From DAIRVC01 sp036803025 (GTDB lineage: Bacteria; Chloroflexota; Anaerolineae; Anaerolineales; E44-bin32): a stretch of DNA of 7,986 nt. Below are positions 1-5,255 of this stretch, piece by piece; the stretch's first letter is position 1; each line of letters begins with the position of its first letter. The notes beneath the pieces are model-generated. The model did no database searches. It was not told where the DNA came from and was given only the letters and a program-made list of their open reading frames with translations. Made by a program: the position numbers and the translations under genes. The stretch lies in assembly GCA_036803025.1 (NCBI GenBank), contig DAIRVC010000129.1, positions 1 to 7,986 of the forward strand. The letters run 5' to 3'.

Positions 1-1
1 C

Positions 2-796
2 GCACTGCTCTGGCTCGCGGCGATGGTTGCCATCGCCCTTCTCGCCCCCTTCCTCGCCCCGGCCGATCCGCGCCAGCCGATTGGGCCGCCGTTGACTCCG
101 CCCGGACCCGGTGCGCGCCTCGGCACCGATTATCTCGGGCGGGATCTGTGGTCGCGCCTGATGTTCGGCGCGCGCATCAGCCTGGCCGCTGCTCTGGGGT
201 CGGCCCTCCTGGCCACGGCCTTCGGCGCCCTGGCCGGGCTGCTGGCCGCCACCGCGCGCGGCGCGGTGGAAGCCTTGATCCTCTTCGTCGCCAACGCGGC
301 CCTGGCGGTGCCCGGTCTGCTCCTGGCCCTGTTGCTCGTCGCGGGCTTGGGCCCCGGGATGCCGGCCGTCGTCCTGGCGGTCGGACTGGCCGGCGCCCCG
401 GGCTTCGCACGCGTCGCGCGTACGTTGTTCCTTCAGGTGCGTGAGGCTGCCTTTGTTGACGCGGCCGAGGCGCTGGGCGCCGACCTGCTCTGGTTGGCCA
501 CCCGCCATCTCCTTCCGAATGCCGCAACCAACCTGCTCGCCCTATCCGCCACACACTACGCCTGGGCCTTCATCGGGACGACGACCTTGACCTTCCTGGG
601 CCTGGCCGGCGACCCGTCGCTGCCCGAATGGGGAGCGATGCTCAACACCGGGCGGGCCGACCTGCTCAACGCCCCCTGGCCGGCCTTGCTCCCCGGCCTC
701 GCCATCTGCCTCACCATCCTGGCCGTGTACACCCTGACGGACTGGCTCGCAAGGCTCAGCACGCCGCGCAGTTTGACACTTCCACGCTCCCTCTGA
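2..796 (+). CDS. Peptide/nickel-type ABC transporter permease (DppC/OppC family), 5' partial
   Basis: Inner-membrane permease subunit of a peptide/nickel/opine ABC importer. The frame is open to the left edge (first visible residues ALLWLAAM), so the true start lies outside the window and the ATG at 23 is internal. 264 codons are visible; DppC-type proteins are about 280-300 aa. The visible part begins in the first membrane helix, followed by the family's typical GTDYLGRDLWSRLMFGARISL segment just before the permease core. The ATPase-contacting EAA loop is clear at about 456-525 (DAAEALGAD..., then HLLPN). Further hydrophobic helices follow, then a WGAMLN-like segment that matches the family's usual WG-ML block, and a final helix ending in DWLARL. 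A DppB-like permease and a binding protein probably lie upstream and ATPases elsewhere; none is visible here. Substrate cannot be told from this subunit. The family call is secure. Confidence 0.93.
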   Translation, partial: ALLWLAAMVAIALLAPFLAPADPRQPIGPPLTPPGPGARLGTDYLGRDLWSRLMFGARISLAAALGSALLATAFGALAGLLAATARGAVEALILFVANAALAVPGLLLALLLVAGLGPGMPAVVLAVGLAGAPGFARVARTLFLQVREAAFVDAAEALGADLLWLATRHLLPNAATNLLALSATHYAWAFIGTTTLTFLGLAGDPSLPEWGAMLNTGRADLLNAPWPALLPGLAICLTILAVYTLTDWLARLSTPRSLTLPRSL

Positions 797-802
797 TATC
801 CT
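773..802 (+). promoter_or_regulatory. Candidate sigma-70-type promoter for the phosphate permease gene
   Basis: A perfect TTGACA (773-778) lies inside the last codons of the upstream ABC permease gene. After an 18-base spacer comes TATCCT (797-802), four of six matches to the -10 consensus; GATATC (795-800, spacer 16) is an alternative. The start of transcription would fall near 809, giving a leader of about 24 bases before the ATG at 833. No strong Shine-Dalgarno is seen in that leader. This is a pattern match only. Confidence 0.5.
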
Positions 803-832
803 TGCACGACCCTGGATGAATGAACCGACCCA

Positions 833-1813
833 ATGACCTTCATCGTTCTTCTCGCCCTGGCCCTCTTCTTCGACTTCCTGAACGGCTTCCATGACAGCTC
901 CAACGTCGTCGCCACGGTCATCACCTCCGGCGCTGTGCGTCCTCGGTTGGCGCTGCTCGTGGCGGCGGTCTGCGAATTCATCGGCCCGTTCGCTTTCGGT
1001 GTCGCCGTCGCCACCACCGTCGGCGACGAGCTCCTCCGTGACGAAGCCATTTCTGCCGCGGTCGTTATCAGCGCGCTCTTTGCCGCCGTCATCTGGAATC
1101 TGATCACCTGGTACATCGGGCTGCCATCCTCATCGTCGCACGCGCTGATCGGCGGCCTGCTCGGCTCTGCCCTGGTCTCGACCGGGCCGGATGTTGTGCG
1201 CATGGACGGCCTTTTCAAGATTGTGCTCGCTCTGTTCATCTCGCCGCTGATCGGATTGCTGGCCGGGTATCTGGTCATGCGCCTCACGCTCCTGGCCGCC
1301 CGCCGGGCCACACCGGCGGTCAACGGGCTCTTCCGCCGCCTGCAGGTCGTCACCTTGATCGCATTGGCACTGAGCCACGGGACCAACGATGCCCAGAAGA
1401 CCATGGGGGTCATCAGCATGGGCCTCCTGGCCGCCGGCTATCTGGACCGATTCGAAGTCCCCGTGTGGGTTATCGGCGCCAGTGCCGGCGCCATCGCGCT
1501 GGGCACTTCGTTCGGGGGATGGCGGCTGATTCGGACACTGGGCGGCAGGATCCTGCGCGTCCGGCCGGTCCACGGTTTCACCTCACAGGTCGCCGGCGCG
1601 CTGGTCATCTTGAGCGCGGCCCTCGTCGGCGGACCGGTCAGCACAACGCAGGTGATGAGCTCGGCGATCATGGGTGTCGGCGCGGCCGAACGTCTCAACA
1701 AGGTCCGCTGGCACATTCTCGGGGAAATGGCGACGGCCTGGATTCTGACGATCCCGGTCACGGCCGCGATCTCGGCCGCGGCCTACTTCGCCGCCCGTCT
1801 CCTGCCGACGTAG
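833..1813 (+). CDS. PiT-family inorganic phosphate transporter
   Basis: Low-affinity, ion-coupled phosphate permease of the PiT/PitA family (PHO4 domain) in the cytoplasmic membrane. The 326-aa protein has both family signature repeats: GFHDSSN at residues 18-24 in the N-terminal half, and SHGTNDAQKTMG at 181-192 in the C-terminal half. These paired GxxxxN / GxNDxxK-like motifs reflect the family's inverted duplication. A GLPSSSSHA segment (96-104) is another hallmark, and about nine to ten hydrophobic helices fill the rest. It is much shorter than E. coli PitA (499 aa) but matches the compact form common in bacteria and archaea. An in-frame TGA at 821-823 makes ATG 833 the first possible start; the Shine-Dalgarno is poor. 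A gene for a PhoU-like DUF47 partner often sits beside such transporters; none is adjacent here. Sulfate or another oxyanion is possible but less likely. Confidence 0.95.
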   Translation: MTFIVLLALALFFDFLNGFHDSSNVVATVITSGAVRPRLALLVAAVCEFIGPFAFGVAVATTVGDELLRDEAISAAVVISALFAAVIWNLITWYIGLPSSSSHALIGGLLGSALVSTGPDVVRMDGLFKIVLALFISPLIGLLAGYLVMRLTLLAARRATPAVNGLFRRLQVVTLIALALSHGTNDAQKTMGVISMGLLAAGYLDRFEVPVWVIGASAGAIALGTSFGGWRLIRTLGGRILRVRPVHGFTSQVAGALVILSAALVGGPVSTTQVMSSAIMGVGAAERLNKVRWHILGEMATAWILTIPVTAAISAAAYFAARLLPT

Positions 1814-1862
1814 GGGGAAGCGCGATCGAGGGCGCGGGGTACGGTCCGCTCGGCCCGGCCTG

Positions 1863-2804
1863 CTAGGCGGCTGCGTCGGGACCAGCCAGCCAGGCGCGAA
1901 CGAACTCCTCGATCTCCGCGCCTACGGCCGGCGTTGAGTCGAACCACTTGATCGACGGATCGTCCGCCTTGAACCAGTTGGCCTGCCGGCGCACGAACTG
2001 GCGGGTGGCGCGCCGGATTCGCCCGACCGCTTCATCGAGCTCGAAGCGATCCAGCAAGTGCTCGGCCAGCGCGGCATAGCCGATGGCCGACATGGCCGGG
2101 CTTTGCGGCGTCAGGCCGAGAGCCAAGAGCCGGCCCACCTCTTCCAGCCATCCAGCGCGGAGCATCGAGTCGATGCGGGCATCGATCCTCGCGTAGAGCG
2201 CGGCGCGCGGCATGCGCAGCCCGATGCACACCACCCGGTATCTCGGCTTGTCTGCACGCCGCTGCCGGCTGGCCGGAAGCCCGGTCAACGCTTGAATCTC
2301 CAGCGCCCGAATCACTCGCCGGACGTTGCGCGCGTCGATGCGCGCGGCCGACTCGGGGTCGAGCTCAGCCAGGCGCCGGTGCAGCACCGGCGCTCCTTCA
2401 GCGGCCGCCTGCGCCTCCAGCTCGCGGCGCAGACGATCGTCGGCCGGCCGCGGCGGCGGCGCCCAGCCCTCGACGATCGCCCGGATGTATTGCCCGGTGC
2501 CTCCCACCAGCAGGGCGATGCGCCCGCGGGCATGGATGTCGGCGATCGCCGCCTGCGCCGCCAAGCGGTACTCCGCCAGACTCCACGGCGCCGCCGGGTC
2601 GGCAACGTCGACGAGATGATGGCGCACGCGCCCGCGTTCCGCCGGTGACGGTTTGGCGGTCCCAATGTCCATGCCGCGGTATAAGAGTCGCGAGTCGGCC
2701 GAGACGATCTCGGCCGGAAGCGCCTCGCCCAGGTCGAGCGCCACGGCGGTCTTGCCGACCGCCGTGGGACCGACCAGCGCAACCAACGCCGCCCTCTCGC
2801 TCAA
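1863..2804 (-). CDS. miaA: tRNA dimethylallyltransferase MiaA
   Basis: Transfers a dimethylallyl group from DMAPP to N6 of adenosine 37 in tRNAs that read codons starting with U, the first step toward ms2i6A. From the chosen start the protein is 313 aa, the usual length. It shows the P-loop GPTAVGKT (12-19), the SADSRLLYRGMDIGTAKP block (35-52) whose Asp37 corresponds to the catalytic Asp of the family, HHLVDVADP (62-70), GGTGQY (101-106), the ARNVRRVIRALEI helix, and the C-terminal QFVRRQANWF (269-278). The start is taken as TTG at 2804-2802 because it overlaps the TGA of the upstream yraN gene as TTGA and lies just before the P-loop. No Shine-Dalgarno precedes it, consistent with translational coupling. 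A longer in-frame ATG at 2909 would overlap yraN by more than 100 bases with non-conserved residues and is rejected. TTG at 2810 is another possible start. Confidence 0.95.
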   Translation of the reverse strand: MSERAALVALVGPTAVGKTAVALDLGEALPAEIVSADSRLLYRGMDIGTAKPSPAERGRVRHHLVDVADPAAPWSLAEYRLAAQAAIADIHARGRIALLVGGTGQYIRAIVEGWAPPPRPADDRLRRELEAQAAAEGAPVLHRRLAELDPESAARIDARNVRRVIRALEIQALTGLPASRQRRADKPRYRVVCIGLRMPRAALYARIDARIDSMLRAGWLEEVGRLLALGLTPQSPAMSAIGYAALAEHLLDRFELDEAVGRIRRATRQFVRRQANWFKADDPSIKWFDSTPAVGAEIEEFVRAWLAGPDAAA

Positions 2805-3187
2805 CGCCAATGCAGCCAGGGATTCCCGTCCAGGGCGTCGCGATAGTGGTCCAGCCGCCGGATCCGCCCCGAGGCGGTCATCTCGACGGCGACCACATCG
2901 ACGCGCCAATCGGTGTCTTCCAGCGCTTCTGCCTGCAAATAGGCCAGCGCCACGCGTTCAAGGCGGTCCTTCTTCGACGAAGTGATCGCCTCCTCAGGTG
3001 ATCCGAAGGACCGCCCCACCCTGGTCTTGACCTCGACAAACACCAGGCAGCCTTCCTCTTCGAGGATGAGATCGATCTCTCCATCGGTCGAACGCCAGTT
3101 GCGGGCACGCAGCTGCATCCCTTGGGCGCGCAGGTGATGCAGCGCAATCTCCTCCCCTTGGGCGCCGGTGCGCATGCGTGTGCTCAT
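2801..3187 (-). CDS. YraN family protein (UPF0102), predicted endonuclease-like fold
   Basis: A 128-aa member of the YraN/UPF0102 family, a conserved bacterial group with a restriction-endonuclease-like (PD-(D/E)XK) core whose cellular role is not settled; links to DNA recombination or repair have been suggested. Family motifs are all present: TGAQGEEIA near the N-terminus (Glu12), RARNWR (27-32), GEIDLI (36-41, Asp39) and FVEVKTR (50-56, Glu52 and Lys54). Glu, Asp and ExK are the expected metal-binding and catalytic set, so the active site looks intact. The ATG at 3187-3185 overlaps the TGA of the glycosyltransferase gene as ATGA; ATG 3175 is an in-frame alternative. A longer frame from 3226 would run into the upstream gene and is not favoured. 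The stop overlaps the miaA start (TTGA). In many genomes yraN sits by rnhB; here it lies between a glycosyltransferase and miaA. Confidence 0.92.
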   Translation of the reverse strand: MSTRMRTGAQGEEIALHHLRAQGMQLRARNWRSTDGEIDLILEEEGCLVFVEVKTRVGRSFGSPEEAITSSKKDRLERVALAYLQAEALEDTDWRVDVVAVEMTASGRIRRLDHYRDALDGNPWLHWR

Positions 3188-4380
3188 TGAGGCCAATCCG
3201 TCAAGCGGTGCCAGAGCACCCGCCAATTCGTCTCGCGCCGCCTGGGCCCCTGCCGAACGGCGCGCTCGTATTGCTCCAACAAGAGCCCGGTCGTCCGCTC
3301 GATCGCGTACTGTTCCGACGCCCGGCGAGCCTGCTCCGACATCCGCTTGCGGCCAGCCGGGTCGGCGAGCAGCCGGCTGAGTTTGGCGGTGTAGGCGGCA
3401 AGGTCGTTGGCAGCCAGGTAGCCCGTCACGCCATCCTCGACGGTATCCTGGATCCCGGGCGAGCGCGTTCCCACGACCGGCAATCCACTCGCCAGCGCTT
3501 CGATGACCGACAGCGGGTGGACCTCGCTGACCGAGGCGGTCACGAACGCGTCGCAGGCCGCCAGGTACTTCGGCAACGCGGGGTAGTCGACCTGACCCAC
3601 GAAACGCACGCGGCTTTCCAGGCGGGCGTGGCGCGTGCGCTCCTCCAGGTCCTCCCGCTCCGGCCCGTCACCCACGATGAGCAGCGCTGCCTCAGGGAAG
3701 GCCGCCTGCGCCCCGGCGAAGGCGCGCAGGAGCAGCATCAGGTTCTTCTCCGGCCCAAGACGCCCGACGTACGTCAGCAGCACATCCTTCTCGGAGAAGC
3801 CCAACTCCTGGCGCGGCAGGGCGCGCGCCTGCACAAACGGGCGCAGGTCGACGCCATTGGGGATCACCTCGATGTCTTCCTGCACACCCAGATCGTGAAG
3901 CAGTACGCGGACGCTGGCGGACGGCACGATGATCAGATCGACCTGCCGGCAGAAAGCGGGCAGATAGGTCTGCAGCAGGGTCTCGCTGACTTCCTCGGGC
4001 ACCAGCGGCAGGTAGGCGTGGGCCATCAGGTCGTAGCGCGAATGATTGGTGAAGATGACCGGCTTGTTGACCGGCCGAGCGTAGCGCAAGGCCAGGCGGC
4101 CGCTCAGGAACGGGTGGTGGACGTGGATGACATCCATGGATTGGAGCAGGTGGCGGGCCGCCTTGGTATAGCGCAGCCCCAGGTAGAACCCGCTGTCAGC
4201 CAGCGGCACACCCGGCGAACGCACCACGTAGGGCTCGTCGTCCGCGTCCGCCTCCTGACCGAGGGTGAAGATACGTACGTCGTGGCCGGCGGCGGTCAGC
4301 GCCCGGCTGGTCAGGCTGATGTGCATCGTCACACCGCTGACCTTGGGCTTGTAGGCGTCCCCCATCATGCCGATGCGCAT
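3184..4380 (-). CDS. Family 4 glycosyltransferase (GT-B fold)
   Basis: A cytoplasmic or membrane-associated retaining glycosyltransferase of family GT4. From ATG 4380 it is 398 aa, standard for the family. The N-terminal acceptor domain starts MRIGMMGDAYKP and has the SGVTMHI loop (15-21) and HVHHPF (86-91). After VIPNGVDL (172-179) comes the donor-binding domain with YVGRLGPEKN (204-213), whose Arg/Lys contact the nucleotide-sugar phosphates, and the EX7E pair Glu286/Glu294 in SEVHPLSVIEALASG. The overall pattern resembles diacylglycerol glucosyltransferases and related lipid mannosyl/glucosyltransferases, so a membrane glycolipid product is plausible, but the substrate is inference. ATG 4380 is chosen because GGAGG lies five bases upstream at 4390-4386. 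ATG 4398 adds six residues and has a more distant GGAG. It is first in a three-gene unit with yraN and miaA. No membrane helix is evident. Confidence 0.93.
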   Translation of the reverse strand: MRIGMMGDAYKPKVSGVTMHISLTSRALTAAGHDVRIFTLGQEADADDEPYVVRSPGVPLADSGFYLGLRYTKAARHLLQSMDVIHVHHPFLSGRLALRYARPVNKPVIFTNHSRYDLMAHAYLPLVPEEVSETLLQTYLPAFCRQVDLIIVPSASVRVLLHDLGVQEDIEVIPNGVDLRPFVQARALPRQELGFSEKDVLLTYVGRLGPEKNLMLLLRAFAGAQAAFPEAALLIVGDGPEREDLEERTRHARLESRVRFVGQVDYPALPKYLAACDAFVTASVSEVHPLSVIEALASGLPVVGTRSPGIQDTVEDGVTGYLAANDLAAYTAKLSRLLADPAGRKRMSEQARRASEQYAIERTTGLLLEQYERAVRQGPRRRETNWRVLWHRLTDWPQ

Positions 4381-4396
4381 CCCCGCCTCCGGCTCC

Positions 4397-4426
4397 ATCG
4401 TATGCCCGCGCTCCAGGCCCCGTCAA
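4397..4426 (-). promoter_or_regulatory. Weak candidate promoter for the glycosyltransferase-yraN-miaA unit
   Basis: Read leftwards on the minus strand, TTGACG (4426-4421) is followed after 18 bases by TACGAT (4402-4397), four of six matches to the -10 consensus. Transcription would begin near 4390, at the edge of the GGAGG that serves ATG 4380. If real, this would exclude ATG 4398 as the start because it would lie within the -10 element. The leader would be unusually short, so the call is tentative. Confidence 0.3.
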
Positions 4427-4500
4427 GTGCCGGCGTATGCGCCCCCCAGCCTCATTCGCTCCGCAAGACGGCCTGCGCCGCCGGTCGGCCCCAACGGTTT

Positions 4501-4528
4501 TTGACAAGCGCCTGTTCTATGCTAGACT
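4501..4528 (+). promoter_or_regulatory. Strong candidate sigma-70-type promoter for the cyclic-nucleotide-binding protein gene
   Basis: A perfect TTGACA (4501-4506), a 16-base spacer and an extended -10, TGCTAGACT (4520-4528), where TGn precedes TAGACT. Transcription should start near 4535, leaving a leader of about 19 bases that carries GAGG (4543-4546) seven bases before the ATG at 4554. The location explains why the in-frame ATG at 4437 cannot be the start: it lies upstream of the promoter. The interval 4381-4553 between the divergent genes holds this promoter and the weaker leftward one; nothing else is recognised there. Confidence 0.7.
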
Positions 4529-4553
4529 GAGTGCGCCCCGCCGAGGCCCCTAC

Positions 4554-5054
4554 ATGAGCCATTCCGGCGTCCTCAAGCAAGCCGATGTCCTCTTCGAACT
4601 CGACGCCGCCCAGCTCGAGCGGGTGGTATCCGTCTGTCAGGAACGGCGCTACGCGCTGGGGGATGTCATTTTCGAGGAGAACTCCGCCAGCGACGAGCTG
4701 TTCGTGATCGCCCAGGGAGAGGTCGAGATCCTGGTCGACCCGTCCTTGGTGAGCGACCACCCGGTCGGCCGGCGCCAGCAGACGACCATCGCCACCCTGC
4801 GACGTGGTCAGAGCTTCGGCGAGGTGGCGCTGGTTGATCAAGGCCTGCGCTCGGCCACAGCCCGCAGCGCCAGCCACGACACCCATCTGCTCGTGCTGCC
4901 GCGGCGAGATCTGATGGCCTTGTGCGAGGGCGACCCCGTCCTCGGCTTCCGCCTGATGCGCAACCTGGCAGCCGACCTGGCGATGAAGATCCGCAATACC
5001 GATCTGATCATCCGCGAGAAGCTGCTTTACGCCCAGAGGTCCCCGGGCCGCTGA
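4554..5054 (+). CDS. Stand-alone cyclic nucleotide-binding domain protein
   Basis: A 166-aa protein that is almost entirely one Crp/cNMP-binding domain. It starts with the usual helix (LFELDAAQLERVVSVC), followed by the beta-roll (GDVIFEENSASDELFVIAQGEVEIL, residues 36-60) and a short loop insertion at about 62-76. The phosphate-binding cassette is FGEVAL at 88-93 followed by GLRSAT at 97-102. The Glu and Arg that grip the ribose and cyclic phosphate in cAMP/cGMP binders are present, so ligand binding is likely. A C-helix follows (LMRNLAADLAMKIRNTDLIIREKL). There is no HTH domain, kinase, channel or transporter domain, so it is not a classical Crp-type regulator; it probably acts through a protein partner or senses ligand in trans. 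Start at ATG 4554 is set by the promoter and GAGG just upstream. The next promoter begins eight bases after its stop. Confidence 0.88.
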   Translation: MSHSGVLKQADVLFELDAAQLERVVSVCQERRYALGDVIFEENSASDELFVIAQGEVEILVDPSLVSDHPVGRRQQTTIATLRRGQSFGEVALVDQGLRSATARSASHDTHLLVLPRRDLMALCEGDPVLGFRLMRNLAADLAMKIRNTDLIIREKLLYAQRSPGR

Positions 5055-5061
5055 ATGGCAA

Positions 5062-5091
5062 TTGACATTCGGCTGCGCTTTCCTATACAAT
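5062..5091 (+). promoter_or_regulatory. Near-consensus promoter for the amino-acid transporter operon
   Basis: A perfect TTGACA (5062-5067) and a TATACAAT block: TACAAT (5086-5091, spacer 18, five of six matches) or TATACA (5084-5089, spacer 16). It starts eight bases after the stop codon of the cyclic-nucleotide-binding gene. Transcription would start near 5098, giving a leader of about 158 bases before the lipoprotein ATG. It is one of the two best promoter matches in the window, fitting a highly expressed binding-protein gene. Confidence 0.7.
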
Positions 5092-5125
5092 CACCCAGAC
5101 CCCTACGACACGAGTACTACTGCCG

Positions 5126-5150
5126 CCCGGCGGGACCCCCTCCCGCTGGG
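5126..5150 (+). promoter_or_regulatory. Leader hairpin 1 of the amino-acid transporter operon
   Basis: The arms 5126-5135 and 5141-5150 pair over 10 bp with one G-U wobble (5129/5147), closing a five-base CCCCC loop. It sits about 28 bases from the predicted transcription start and 15 bases before the first Shine-Dalgarno. No T-run follows, so it is not a standard intrinsic terminator. It may protect the 5' end of the mRNA or take part in a regulatory fold. Pairing was read by eye. Confidence 0.55.
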
Positions 5151-5165
5151 GGCACGTGAACTGGA

Positions 5166-5174
5166 AAGGAGGTG
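5166..5174 (+). promoter_or_regulatory. Orphan near-perfect Shine-Dalgarno in the transporter leader
   Basis: AAGGAGGTG is an excellent match to the 16S rRNA anti-Shine-Dalgarno, better than the one before the annotated start. No ATG or GTG follows at a suitable distance, but a TTG at 5184-5186 lies nine bases downstream and is in frame with the lipoprotein. Starting there would add 24 residues in front of the signal peptide, which would be poorly placed for export. A ribosome standby site or a regulated alternative start are possible readings. Confidence 0.5.
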
Positions 5175-5202
5175 GCCGGCAGCTTGAGCAGCGACGTGCC
5201 AG

Positions 5203-5226
5203 GTCTCGAGGACTGCTCATCGAGAC
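5203..5226 (+). promoter_or_regulatory. Leader hairpin 2, between the two Shine-Dalgarno sequences
   Basis: GTCTCGA (5203-5209) pairs perfectly with TCGAGAC (5220-5226), a 7-bp stem around a ten-base loop in which two further pairs can form (5211/5218 and 5212/5217). It ends 14 bases before the functional GGAGGAGG at 5241-5248. No known riboswitch class or T-box motif is recognised in the leader. Confidence 0.45.
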
Positions 5227-5255
5227 ATGTTCCCAACCTTGGAGGAGGCGAAGGA

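Noticed and set aside
556..1419. 287-codon open frame on the - strand
   Set aside because: Opposite the peptide permease end and the PiT gene; Ser/Thr/Arg-rich translation without any known motif.
1858..1868. GCCT/AGGC mini-hairpin at the miaA stop as a terminator
   Set aside because: Only a 4-bp stem with a 3-base loop and no T-run on either strand.
2805..2909. 35-codon N-terminal extension of MiaA
   Set aside because: It overlaps the conserved C-terminal part of yraN, is Arg-rich and not MiaA-like, while the TTGA overlap gives a normal-length MiaA.
3178..4530. 450-codon open frame on the + strand
   Set aside because: It lies opposite the well-supported GT4 gene and reads as Arg/Gln/His-rich low-quality protein with no recognisable domain; long antisense frames are expected in GC-rich genes.
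4437..4553. 39-codon N-terminal extension of the cyclic-nucleotide-binding protein
   Set aside because: It would run through the TTGACA / extended -10 promoter at 4501-4528, and a good start with GAGG exists at 4554.
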